DNA of 41,434 nucleotides from Bacteroidales bacterium (GCA_024398365.1 JAKSJG010000011.1:1-41434), one strand, 5' to 3'. Shown: positions 24,943 through 33,863, numbered from the stretch's first letter. Translations and numbers: made by a program. Notes: a model not told the origin generated them from the letters alone.

Positions 24943-27708
24943 ATGAGCAGACGATTAATTTTTACATTCCTTTTCGCATCCTTGGCTCTTTGTGGATGCA
25001 GACAGGACAGTGATGACCTGCTACGTAATGCGAAAACCTTCACTGGCGTCATAGAAGGCCAGGAGGTTCGTACTTATCTTTCGCCAGACGGCGAATCATA
25101 TCACGTATATTGGAAAGCTGGAGACAGGATAGCCATCAAGGGCGACACCGGCATGGCGATATACGAAGCTACTTCCGGTGATTCCAACTCAACCGAATTC
25201 AAAATGGTTTCAGGAGACTTGCTGAAATCGGGGCCTTATACCGCTTATTATCCGGAATCGGCGGAGGAGTCATTCTCAGCTGTCCAGGAATATGCAGAAG
25301 GCACGGCATCATACATACCGATGATGGCCGTATCCGACAATGAGACCCTTTCCTTCAAGAATCTCGGCTCAATCATCCGGCTTGGAGTCAAGACCTCAGG
25401 CGTGACAGTCAAGAGCCTTTATCTGTCAGCGGACCAGCCTCTTGCCGGAAAGTTCACAGTCTCTGAAAATGCCGCTGTCATTTCGGAGGGCACAGGCATT
25501 GTAGTCAACTGCGGAGACGGGATTTCCTCAAGTGACACAGCAGTTCCCGTGTTCGTCTCAATACCGGCCGGTTCATACACGAATCTTTATGTGACGGCAT
25601 ACTCGGCTGACGGCAGGGAATCCACACTGCCTGTCAGAGGCGACGGAAAGCTCACAGCACAACGTTCAAAGTGGTACGAAATTGATCTGGCATTCGAAAC
25701 CTTTGTCGAGAGCAGGTCATTCGACAATATAGATGCAACTCTTGAGAGCGATCCGTATTCCGATGGCAAATGGGCAGCCGGTGATGCGGTATGTTTCTTC
25801 GAAACGGGACGCGAGGGCAGGATATTCGAACTCGATCCTTCATCCGCTGGCACGGACAATGCCCGTATCATCAATGAGAAAGTTGGCGCGGGATGCGCAG
25901 TCTGGCCTGCATCAGCCGCATCCGGCAATCCGATGGCCGGCATGGCTCTCCCGATCAGTCTGCCTGAGACACAGGCGTATGTATCGAACGGAGTGTCAAG
26001 GGATGCAATGGTCAAGGTATCCGGAATAGGATCCGAAGGCACCATGGCATTCAAGAATATCAACGGCATACTCCAGATATGCATTGACGGCATTCCGGGA
26101 GTATCCGAAGTGCGTCTCACCACTCTCGGCAAAGAGGCGCTCTGGGGAGAGGCTACAGTTGACGTATCATCGGATGATCCGAAGGTATCCTTCGCATCGA
26201 CAGCGGATGAATTCCGCACGATAGTGCTCAAAAAGGCTGCAGCCCCGGCAAACAACGGAATATCCGGCAACGAATGGTTCGTCATAGGCGGCAGCGCGAC
26301 AATTACGGACGGCCATTTCGACGGCGTACAGGCGGATGCTTCCAATACATTCCGCTTCGCAGTACCTGCCGGATCGCTGTCACAGGGTTTCAGGATCACG
26401 GTCATCGATGCCCATCAGGGATTCATGCAGAAAGAGTTTCCGGGCGTCACGCTCACACGCGGCGCAGTCACCGATGCGGGCACGATGGCATACACGGACC
26501 AGTCGGAGGTTATCGGCCGCACTGATGTGCCTAACAAGGCCTATTACAAGGACATATTCATGGACAGCGGCATTGAACTCAGCCAGAACCCTACAATGCC
26601 GATAGAGACTTACCTCAATCTCAAGCTGGAGCACATACTGGCATCGAACAACACCACCGGCAAGAACCGTCAGCAGACACTGTTCTGCGGAAGCACAAGC
26701 GACCTTAACGGAGTCCTCCTTTATCCGGACGGTGCGCCGCGCTTCAGGATGATGTATGTGAGCGGAGGCGGTTCCAATGCTCACGGACTGTCGCTTGAGA
26801 CCACCGGCCGCGAAGCGGTACGCAGATTCTTCAACGCCGGCGGATGCTATGTCGGATCCTGTGCCGGTGCATATCTCTCGACACACGGAGTATATAACTA
26901 TTCCGTATCATATTCAGAAGGCTTCTTCGGCCTCTGGCCAGGCATTGTTTACCGCACTTCTACGGATAATGTATATCTTGCCCAGGACATACCGACGGAC
27001 AGCCCGCTGCTCAAATACTATGACTTCGGCGGAGACTTCCACGTGGATTCGGTACGCCATCATAACGGACCGTATTTCGCAGAATACTATCTCGTTCCCG
27101 GTACCGAAGTGCTCTCCAGATTTGATGCACCGTCATATAGGTTCGATGGCGAACCAGGTGTGATCGCGTACAAGGAAAATCCGTTCAAGGGGCGTGTCAT
27201 CGCCATCGGAAGCCATCCGGAGCAGGTGGCATACGGCGAGAATCTGGAATTCATGGCCGCAATCGCCAAATACGCCCTGGACGGCTTCGGCGTCGCACGT
27301 CTGAAAGCTGTCCTGCGCAATGGTCAGACCAGGATGATGGACAAATCGACAAAGGAAAATGATCCTGCATACACAATGATCGGCGATCTCCAGTGCCACC
27401 ACTTTGCATTTGCATTGCCGGAAGGGGCACGGGACATCAACATCACGATGCGCACCGATTCAAAATTCAACCTCAGCCTGCGTCTGGCAAAGGACACCTA
27501 TGCTTTCCGGGAGGATGCTGAATACCGCGTCGAGAACACATCTTCAACGAAGAAACTGCACTTCGATTCGCTGCCTGCGGGCATCTGGTACATCGGTGTC
27601 CAGTGCGAAGACACTGTGACTGCGACCAAGAACACCAACCAATATGATTATACCAATACCGAAGTCCTTAACGGAGTTCCGTATTCAATATCAATTAACT
27701 GGAAGTAG
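24943..27708 (+). CDS. lipoprotein: two fimbrillin-like modules + class-I glutamine-amidotransferase-like (BPL_N-type) domain
   Basis: 921 residues from ATG 24943. Signal peptide with LCGC (Cys19), followed by acidic RQDSDD, which resembles the Bacteroidota surface-export signal. Residues about 30-255 form a fimbrillin-like module (YWKAGDRIAIKG, YTAYYPES, FVSIPAGSYTNLYVTAYS); residues about 260-520 form a second, divergent one (FRFAVPAGSLSQGFRI). Residues about 530-790 match the BPL_N/class-I amidotransferase fold: MYVSGGGSNAH, nucleophile elbow GSCAGAYL with Cys640, and GSHPEQ with His758 and Glu760, so the triad looks intact. A beta-rich tail (about 800-921) resembles a PPC-type domain. The substrate is unknown; cell-surface hydrolysis is inferred. 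The DUF285 gene follows after 12 nt. Confidence 0.8.
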   Translation: MSRRLIFTFLFASLALCGCRQDSDDLLRNAKTFTGVIEGQEVRTYLSPDGESYHVYWKAGDRIAIKGDTGMAIYEATSGDSNSTEFKMVSGDLLKSGPYTAYYPESAEESFSAVQEYAEGTASYIPMMAVSDNETLSFKNLGSIIRLGVKTSGVTVKSLYLSADQPLAGKFTVSENAAVISEGTGIVVNCGDGISSSDTAVPVFVSIPAGSYTNLYVTAYSADGRESTLPVRGDGKLTAQRSKWYEIDLAFETFVESRSFDNIDATLESDPYSDGKWAAGDAVCFFETGREGRIFELDPSSAGTDNARIINEKVGAGCAVWPASAASGNPMAGMALPISLPETQAYVSNGVSRDAMVKVSGIGSEGTMAFKNINGILQICIDGIPGVSEVRLTTLGKEALWGEATVDVSSDDPKVSFASTADEFRTIVLKKAAAPANNGISGNEWFVIGGSATITDGHFDGVQADASNTFRFAVPAGSLSQGFRITVIDAHQGFMQKEFPGVTLTRGAVTDAGTMAYTDQSEVIGRTDVPNKAYYKDIFMDSGIELSQNPTMPIETYLNLKLEHILASNNTTGKNRQQTLFCGSTSDLNGVLLYPDGAPRFRMMYVSGGGSNAHGLSLETTGREAVRRFFNAGGCYVGSCAGAYLSTHGVYNYSVSYSEGFFGLWPGIVYRTSTDNVYLAQDIPTDSPLLKYYDFGGDFHVDSVRHHNGPYFAEYYLVPGTEVLSRFDAPSYRFDGEPGVIAYKENPFKGRVIAIGSHPEQVAYGENLEFMAAIAKYALDGFGVARLKAVLRNGQTRMMDKSTKENDPAYTMIGDLQCHHFAFALPEGARDINITMRTDSKFNLSLRLAKDTYAFREDAEYRVENTSSTKKLHFDSLPAGIWYIGVQCEDTVTATKNTNQYDYTNTEVLNGVPYSISINWK

Positions 27709-27712
27709 GAGG
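27707..27712 (+). promoter_or_regulatory. Shine-Dalgarno AGGAGG of the first DUF285 lipoprotein gene
   Basis: AGGAGG lies exactly 8 nt before ATG 27721 and overlaps the stop codon (TAG) of the preceding gene. Strong SD sites are rare in Bacteroidota; the same AGGAGG-N8-ATG occurs at the second DUF285 gene. Confidence 0.7.
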
Positions 27713-27720
27713 GATACACT

Positions 27721-29619
27721 ATGAACAAATCATATATTACTATTCTGGCATCGGCGCTGATGCTTGTATCCTGCAGCGAAAGCGGCTTGAATCCGGAGGA
27801 CAGCTCTATCCGCTGCACTGTGGAGAGCATTTCCACAAGAACATCTCTCGTCAACAACGATGGCAGATACGATATCCATTGGGAGCAGGGAGATATTGTT
27901 GCCGTCAAAAGTGATGCCGGCACAACACTCTACGTGACATCCGAGAGCGGCACCACGACAGCCAGTTTCTCCAAGAAATCCGGCAATGACCCGGCAGGGG
28001 AAATCTTCACGGCATATTATCCGCAGGAGCTCGCGGACGGATACCTTCCTTCTGAACAGAATTACCGCTCAAACAACATATATCATTCTCCGATGATAGC
28101 GTCAGCGACCGGTACAGACTTTCAGTTCAGGAATATCTGCGGCATCTTGAAGCTCAACCTCACCACCGCCGAAAGCAACGTTAAGGTCACATCTATCGAA
28201 CTGATGTCCGATGTCGGGCTCAGCGGTGATTTCTCCATCGTTGACGGAGCGGCTGTCGTTTCAGGGGCAAAGGGCATTAAGCTGAACTGCGGCATGGGAG
28301 TGTCGATATCCGCCGACCCGAGGCCGTTCCATTTCTCCGTTCCGGCGGGGGACTACACCAATTTCACAATCATAGTCAGGACATCGGACCACAGGGCTGT
28401 CACGGCATCGCTCAGGAGCGGATCGGTATTCGAGGTGAAGCGTTCGCAGATCTGTGAACTCAATATGAATCTTGCTTCGTTTGAAGACATATCAGCAGGA
28501 GAGGGCCGTGCCATCCTGATGAACGGCACTGAAGTCAATGAGCGCATCAAGGAGCTTTCAAGCTCCACCGCGAGAGTATCGACCATGAACTCCACATTCA
28601 AGAAAATCGAGTTCAAGACAGGATGCTTCGACAAAGCAGGAGTGGACATCAGCGACCCTTCTTCAGAAGTTCCGGTATATGCGTCGCTGAAGAACAATGT
28701 CGTGACTATTTATACACCGGCAGCCGAACTTTACACCAATGAAAGCCCGGCATATATGTTCTATTATATGAGCGGCGTGACGGAGATCGTCAACCTGAAA
28801 GCGCTCAATACTGAGAACGGAGTCTATTTCAACAATATGTTCCATATGGGCGACTCGCTCTCAAAAGTCACTAGCCTTGACCTGAGCAACTTCAACACAA
28901 GCAAGGGCTTCAACTTCAAGTCGATGTTCAACAGCTGCTCGAGCCTTACAGAACTCGATGTCAGCAACTTTGACACATCCAACGGATCCTATTTCAGCTT
29001 TATGTTCGACGGATGCATGAACCTCAAGTCATTGGACCTCAGCAATTTCAATACTTCAAAGGCAATCACCATGGAGTATATGTTCAGGGACTGCCAGGCT
29101 CTCGAGTCCATCAATCTGTCTTCATTTGACACGCAGAACGTAAACTGTACAAAGTATATGTTCTGCCGCTGCAAATCCCTCAAGGAGCTTAACATCGACA
29201 GTTTCACCTGTCCTAAGGTCAACAATACCTCTTATATGTTCAGCACCATGGAAAGCATTGAGGTCATCAGTATGAAGAACTTCAGTTTCAAGAGCATCAC
29301 GACGTCCGACAACATGGAGTATATGTTCTACAATGAGCCGAACCTCAAGGAAATATACTTCGGAGAGGATGCATGCCCGATCGGCGCAAAGCTTACGCCT
29401 TCAAGCTTCTTCCTAAGCAAGGCCAATGCCATGGGATTCAGGACAGCCTCCAATACCGGCAAACTTGACATCTGGTGCTCATCAGAGACGGCCAAGTGGC
29501 TTGCGAAGACCAACCTGCGCTGGATAAACAGCGGATATAACGGTCAGACAAAGATCCCGGTAACATTCCATGATTATCAGACCGGTGCCTCAATCAAAGT
29601 AACTTGGTCAGCGAATTGA
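27721..29619 (+). CDS. fimbrillin-like / DUF285 (BspA-type repeat) surface lipoprotein
   Basis: 632 residues. Lipobox LVSC (Cys18) is followed by acidic residues. A fimbrillin-like module spans about 30-260 (IHWEQGDIVAVKSD, FTAYYPQEL, FHFSVPAGDYTNFTI). A bridging beta region comes next. About six DUF285 repeats of 24-25 residues follow at about 378-540, each of the form LDLSNFNTSK...MFxxCxSL. The tail ends FHDYQTGASIKVTW. BspA-type repeats are linked to adhesion and host or polymer binding, so a surface binding role is likely but unproven. It is close in architecture to the lipoprotein at 38687-40666. The helicase gene overlaps its end by 16 nt. Confidence 0.85.
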   Translation: MNKSYITILASALMLVSCSESGLNPEDSSIRCTVESISTRTSLVNNDGRYDIHWEQGDIVAVKSDAGTTLYVTSESGTTTASFSKKSGNDPAGEIFTAYYPQELADGYLPSEQNYRSNNIYHSPMIASATGTDFQFRNICGILKLNLTTAESNVKVTSIELMSDVGLSGDFSIVDGAAVVSGAKGIKLNCGMGVSISADPRPFHFSVPAGDYTNFTIIVRTSDHRAVTASLRSGSVFEVKRSQICELNMNLASFEDISAGEGRAILMNGTEVNERIKELSSSTARVSTMNSTFKKIEFKTGCFDKAGVDISDPSSEVPVYASLKNNVVTIYTPAAELYTNESPAYMFYYMSGVTEIVNLKALNTENGVYFNNMFHMGDSLSKVTSLDLSNFNTSKGFNFKSMFNSCSSLTELDVSNFDTSNGSYFSFMFDGCMNLKSLDLSNFNTSKAITMEYMFRDCQALESINLSSFDTQNVNCTKYMFCRCKSLKELNIDSFTCPKVNNTSYMFSTMESIEVISMKNFSFKSITTSDNMEYMFYNEPNLKEIYFGEDACPIGAKLTPSSFFLSKANAMGFRTASNTGKLDIWCSSETAKWLAKTNLRWINSGYNGQTKIPVTFHDYQTGASIKVTWSAN

Positions 29620-32423
29620 TCCATAGCACAGGCCTTCCGGCCGTTGAGATTGCGGACGAAGTCAATGAGACTCTCGTCCGCAATTCCTGTGTAGTTGTGA
29701 CTGCGCCTCCGGGTGCCGGCAAATCCACTGTCCTGCCACTGACAATTTTGGATGGCGCTGCCGAGGCGGGCAAAGTCATTGTCCTCGAACCCCGCAGGAT
29801 CGCAGCAAGGCAGATTGCCGAACGTATGGCATTCCTCAGTGGAGACGCCGTCGGCGGCACAGTGGGCTACCGTGTCCGTTTCGAGAGCCGTGTGAGCGCC
29901 GCGACACGCGTGGAAGTCCTCACCGAGGGCATCCTGACAAGGATGATAGTGGATGACCCGACCCTTGACGGCGTATCCGTCCTGATCTTCGACGAATTCC
30001 ACGAACGCAGTCTCAACTGCGACCTTGCATTGGCGCTGGCGCTACGGACGCAGCGCATCATCCGTCCCGACCTGCGCATCGTCATCATGTCCGCGACGAT
30101 TGAGGCCGAAGACATTTGCCGCAAGCTGAATGCGCCTCTGGTGCAGTCTGCCGGGCGTCTGTTTCCTGTAGAGAATATATATTGCGAGCCGTGCGACATG
30201 CGCGAGGCCGCCCGCGACGTGGCCCGGACGGTGCTGCGCGCGCTGAGGGAGCAGGAGGGTGACGTGCTGGCGTTCCTGCCCGGCGAGAATGACATCCGCC
30301 GCTGCGCTGAAATGCTCGCCGAATCTCTCGGCGGCGATGATGGTGCCACCGTCCGCATCTGCCCGCTTTACGGGATGCTGCCTTTCGAGCAGCAGAACAG
30401 CGCTCTCAGGCCGGCGGCGGCAGGCGAACGCAAAGTAGTGCTCGCCACACCCATAGCGGAGACGTCGCTGACCATCGAAGGGATACGCTCGGTCGTTGAC
30501 AGCGGCTTATACCGCCGGCAGATAGCCGATCCGCAGAGCGGTCTGGGGCGGCTCGAGACCTCGCAGATCAGCATGGACATGGCCCGCCAGAGGGCCGGCC
30601 GCGCCGGACGACTCGGCCCCGGCGTATGTTACAGACTCTGGCAACAAAGCGACGAGACTCGCATGAGGCCCTGCCGCGTACCCGAAATACTGGAGGCCGA
30701 TCTGGCCCCGATGATGCTTCAGATTGCCGCCTGGGGCGGCTGCGCGGCATCCGAACTGGACTGGATGAGTGCTCCTCCTGCAGGCGCCATGGCCAAGGCC
30801 ACATCCCTGCTGCAGCTACTGGGTTCCCTCGATGAGAAGGGCCTGGTCACCGCTCACGGCCGCCGCCTGGCTGCCATCCCTTGCCATCCGCGCATCGCCA
30901 ATATGCTCTGCGGCGCCGGCGCCGGGACTGACGGTCAGGCTTCCGCCAGTTCCGGCAGGGGCGGTGCCGGGACTAGCGTTCCCGCTCCAGACGGAGTATC
31001 AGCTCCGGCCGCTTCTGCCGGTCCAATGTCTTCAACCAGCTCCCGCGGTCCGGCCCTGGAAGCCTCGCAGGCCCTTGCAGCGGACATTGCTGCCCTGCTG
31101 GACGAACGCGACCCGATGGCCCGGGACACTGCGGACACTGACATCAGCCTGCGTCTGAACGAACTCCGCAGGCAGCGGTCCTCGCGTCACCCGCAGGCTC
31201 GCTGGAACAATATCATCAAGGGAGCGCAGCAATATCTCAAGCTGCTGCATGTCCCTGAAAACAACGATACCGTAAGCGGGTATGAGGTCGGTGCGCTGCT
31301 AGCCACAGCCTATCCGGAGCGCGTCGCAAGACAGCAGAAGGAAGGCTGCGGGCATTTCCTGCTGGCCAATGGGGAGACAGCCCTGGTGGACAGGCAGGAT
31401 TTGGTGGCTGCCTACGACTGGATAGCCGTCGCCAATATGAATTCCGCCAAAGGCGGGGAGGGGCGCATCTTCCTGGCGGCGCCGCTCGATCCCGGGACCG
31501 TGCCGGAACTCATCCGCAGCCGCGACCGCCTCTCCTGGGATGCTCGCAAGGGAGCCGTCGTGGCGGTGCGCGAGCGCAATATCGGCTGCCTCAACCTTGA
31601 TTCGCACCCGCTGGCGAATGTCTCCGCCGATGCCGTTCTGCAGGTCCTCTGCGAGGCTGCGCCCAAATACGGCCTGACTATGTTCGATTTCTCCGATGAT
31701 GTGGCCAATCTCCAGAGGCGTGTCGCCTGCGTTGCCGCATGGCATCCCGAGCTCGGCCTGCCGGACCTCTCCACAGATGCGGTGCTAGCATGCGCAGACC
31801 ACTGGCTGCCAGGCTTCTACGCAGGAGGAGGTGCTCTCTTATCTGGAGGGGGGACTTTCGCAGCTGGACGCAGTAATCTCTCATCCAGAGCTGGTGCCGG
31901 TTCATCCGGAGGTGGAGCTCTCTCATCCGGAGGTGAAGCTTTCGCAGCCAGAGGTGGGGCAGGTTCAGCCGGAGCGTCAGGCTCAGCTCCTCTCTCGGCT
32001 TCTCTCTCGGCGGCGTCGGTCGCTTCGCTTCGCCGCATCGATCTTTGTGCAGCGCTCTGGTCATTGCTTGACTACGAACAGCAGCGCTCTGTTGACCGCA
32101 TCGCGCCGCGGCACATCGAAGTGCCTTCCGGCAGCCGCATCCCAGTCGAATACCGCCAGGGCGCCGAAAATCCCATTCTGCGCGTGCGCATACAGGAATG
32201 CTTCGGCATGGCTGACTCGCCGCGCGTGGACGGAGGTGCGCGCCCTGTGCTGCTGGAGCTCCTTTCGCCAGGCTTCAAGCCGGTGCAGCTCACCGGCGAC
32301 CTGCGCAGTTTCTGGAGCGAAGGCTATTTCGAGGTCCGCAAAGAACTCCGCCGCCGCTACCCGAAGCACTTCTGGCCTGACAACCCGCTCGAATCCGAGG
32401 CCCGCCGCGGCGTCCGCAAATAA
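29604..32423 (+). CDS. hrpB: ATP-dependent RNA helicase HrpB with low-complexity insertions
   Basis: 939 residues. Start is TTG 29604 or TTG 29616; no ATG lies near, and both overlap the upstream stop region. Motif I is APPGAGKST, motif Ia EPRRIAARQIAERMA, motif II IFDEFHERSL (the DEFH variant usual for HrpB), motif III MSATIEAE, motif VI QRAGRAGRLGPGVCYRLW. The C-terminal HrpB_C domain ends KHFWPDNPLESEARRGVRK. Two Gly/Ala/Ser-rich inserts are atypical: about 435-490 and about 735-795, the second encoded by a 21-bp minisatellite. Its cellular role in bacteria is poorly defined. It may be cotranscribed with the surface lipoproteins. Confidence 0.9.
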   Translation: MVSELIHSTGLPAVEIADEVNETLVRNSCVVVTAPPGAGKSTVLPLTILDGAAEAGKVIVLEPRRIAARQIAERMAFLSGDAVGGTVGYRVRFESRVSAATRVEVLTEGILTRMIVDDPTLDGVSVLIFDEFHERSLNCDLALALALRTQRIIRPDLRIVIMSATIEAEDICRKLNAPLVQSAGRLFPVENIYCEPCDMREAARDVARTVLRALREQEGDVLAFLPGENDIRRCAEMLAESLGGDDGATVRICPLYGMLPFEQQNSALRPAAAGERKVVLATPIAETSLTIEGIRSVVDSGLYRRQIADPQSGLGRLETSQISMDMARQRAGRAGRLGPGVCYRLWQQSDETRMRPCRVPEILEADLAPMMLQIAAWGGCAASELDWMSAPPAGAMAKATSLLQLLGSLDEKGLVTAHGRRLAAIPCHPRIANMLCGAGAGTDGQASASSGRGGAGTSVPAPDGVSAPAASAGPMSSTSSRGPALEASQALAADIAALLDERDPMARDTADTDISLRLNELRRQRSSRHPQARWNNIIKGAQQYLKLLHVPENNDTVSGYEVGALLATAYPERVARQQKEGCGHFLLANGETALVDRQDLVAAYDWIAVANMNSAKGGEGRIFLAAPLDPGTVPELIRSRDRLSWDARKGAVVAVRERNIGCLNLDSHPLANVSADAVLQVLCEAAPKYGLTMFDFSDDVANLQRRVACVAAWHPELGLPDLSTDAVLACADHWLPGFYAGGGALLSGGGTFAAGRSNLSSRAGAGSSGGGALSSGGEAFAARGGAGSAGASGSAPLSASLSAASVASLRRIDLCAALWSLLDYEQQRSVDRIAPRHIEVPSGSRIPVEYRQGAENPILRVRIQECFGMADSPRVDGGARPVLLELLSPGFKPVQLTGDLRSFWSEGYFEVRKELRRRYPKHFWPDNPLESEARRGVRK
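31818..31985 (+). repeat. 21-bp in-frame minisatellite inside hrpB
   Basis: Eight degenerate 21-bp units encode seven-residue repeats such as SSGGGAL, SSGGEAF, AARGGAG and YAGGGAL. DNA words like TCATCCGGAGGTG recur at this spacing. The length, 168 bp, keeps the reading frame. It lies between the helicase core and the HrpB_C domain, in what should be a linker. Confidence 0.75.
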
Positions 32424-32763
32424 TTCTGCTTCGATGATGGCACCTCATCCGGTTGAATCATAACTTACTTTATCAGCATAGCCCACCTGGTTGACGGCTG
32501 CCACGGATTCACCGCCGTCCACGAGGGTGAAAGTACCCTTTGTCGTGACATCGGCGAGCATCTACGCCTTTGCCTTGATGCATGGCATTCCTCAGCGGGG
32601 ACGCTGTCGGCGGCACGGTGGGCTACCGCACCAATCCGATCCTCAAGCTGAACAGCTTCTTGCATGCGCTCTTACTCTCTTACACCCGTGCGCTGTTGTG
32701 CCGTTGCGCTCATTTGCCCTTGCGCGTAAGTGCCTGCCTGCCAGTCTGTCCGCCTTCGCGCCG
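32424..32763. other. gene-free stretch with coding relics
   Basis: No intact gene is supported here. It contains a 48-bp copy of part of hrpB (32582-32629). On the minus strand, a 38-codon frame (32445-32561) reads like protein sequence (TTKGTFTLVDGGESVAAVNQ) but has a stop codon directly before its ATG. The stretch ends where the first 108-bp palindromic element begins, so it looks like decayed DNA next to a mobile unit. Confidence 0.5.
32582..32629 (+). pseudogene. 48-bp hrpB fragment (residues 75-90 equivalent)
   Basis: Encodes MAFLSGDAVGGTVGYR, identical to HrpB residues 75-90 (29826-29873). The five base differences are all at third codon positions and silent. Similarity stops abruptly on both sides. 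It is therefore a remnant of a second, once-functional hrpB copy or a captured fragment. Confidence 0.75.
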
Positions 32764-32871
32764 GTGGCACCTAACCGTCTGACTATCTGGCATTTCAACG
32801 GGTACCACCTGCGCAAAATCGTGCAGGTGACATACTAGCAATAGCCTATGGCACAGCGGTTTAAGTGACAC
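32764..32871. repeat. 108-bp palindromic element, copy A
   Basis: Starts GTGGCACCTAA and ends TTAAGTGACAC. The central hairpin (CACCTGC/GCAGGTG) is at 32806-32829, exactly 42 nt from each end. The last 11 bp overlap the 3' end of the RAYT-like gene and supply its stop codon. The loop reads CAAAATC, opposite in sense to that expected from the arms and from copy B. Confidence 0.85.
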
Positions 32872-33781
32872 GGCGATTGAGGTGCAGAAACTTCCTCAAT
32901 TGTTTGCGAGTGGCTCCTGTGGCAGTGGCAAGAGTTTTATACACACTGTTAAGTTCCTCTGAATCAATTGTTTCAAAATTCACATTGGCAGGATAACCAA
33001 GCTTCTTGAGCACTTTTACCATTTCGGCATATTTGCCATAATCATCCCAGTCGTCCTCAATATCATATTCGCTGCCGCTGGTGCTTTCAATCGCAGCCAG
33101 GGCATTCTCATAATTATCGAATCTCTTTTCAAGCTGATCATAATCAATTATCCGATACCGAGATACAATATAATCTATCAGCTGTTCAGTCTCTGCTGGA
33201 TTCAGCCCGTCAAACAGCTGGTCAATCAGATCATAATTGATTGGATAGCCATGGTCATTGTAATAATCCACCAATTTCAATGCTCTGGTCAATCGTCTGG
33301 AGCATTTGGAGCGAACTGCCGGAAGTGAATACGGATGATCTGAATACCTGTATGCCAGAAGATTCCATCGATAATCCATTGCCTTCGGACAAATATTGCC
33401 AATAACGGGATTGTTGAAAATGTAAATCAGGCTTGACACGGCAGTCTTAACCACGACCTTCGGGGCGCCTCCGAAACGAGGCTTGAACAAGGAGCCATGC
33501 CGCTGATGATAATGATTGTATTCCTGAGCAAATTCTGACTCCAGACGGCAGATCAGCATAGAAACAACATCCTTCTTACCGTCTATGAATAGAATGTGAT
33601 AATGGTTGATCATCAGGCAGAACGCTGATACTTTCAACCTATATTTCCGAAGCAAAACTGAAAGCCGGCAGATGAAAACCAGGCAATCCTTATAACTGTA
33701 GAAAATGCAGAAGCCATATATGCCTTTACTGCATGCGTGGTATGGCGCACCATCCACGAAGCGACGTTGTCTTCCCTTCAT
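32861..33781 (-). CDS. REP-associated tyrosine transposase (RAYT-like, IS200/Y1 HUH superfamily)
   Basis: 306 residues. The N-terminal half has the Y1/REP-associated transposase layout: RFVDGAPYHACSKG, then VSAFCLMINHYHILF with the HUH-type pair His60 and His62, then FAQEYNHYHQRHGSLFKPRFGG, where Tyr88 or Tyr91 is the expected catalytic tyrosine. The rest (about 130-306) is a charged helical extension, perhaps a DNA-binding domain. Related proteins nick single-stranded DNA at hairpins. It is one gene, not a full IS200/605 with TnpB. It is AT-richer than the neighbouring genes, suggesting a different history. Its stop codon lies inside palindromic element A. Confidence 0.85.
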   Translation of the reverse strand: MKGRQRRFVDGAPYHACSKGIYGFCIFYSYKDCLVFICRLSVLLRKYRLKVSAFCLMINHYHILFIDGKKDVVSMLICRLESEFAQEYNHYHQRHGSLFKPRFGGAPKVVVKTAVSSLIYIFNNPVIGNICPKAMDYRWNLLAYRYSDHPYSLPAVRSKCSRRLTRALKLVDYYNDHGYPINYDLIDQLFDGLNPAETEQLIDYIVSRYRIIDYDQLEKRFDNYENALAAIESTSGSEYDIEDDWDDYGKYAEMVKVLKKLGYPANVNFETIDSEELNSVYKTLATATGATRKQLRKFLHLNRRVT

Positions 33782-33863
33782 ATCTATTTCACAAAAATGT
33801 CGTAAGACAAAAATAGAAACTTCTTTTCATAAAGCAATCAACACTGGAATCTAATTTATACGC

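Noticed and set aside
29577-30002. 141-codon minus-strand frame over the hrpB 5' end
   Set aside because: It lies fully antisense to conserved helicase motifs and shows no family features.
31678-32064. 128-codon minus-strand frame with Leu/Arg-rich repeats
   Set aside because: Its repeats are the antisense image of the 21-bp minisatellite in hrpB.
32582-32782. 66-codon plus-strand frame starting MAFLSGDAVGG
   Set aside because: Only the first 16 codons match HrpB; the rest is unrelated and cysteine/leucine-rich, so it is a relic, not a gene.
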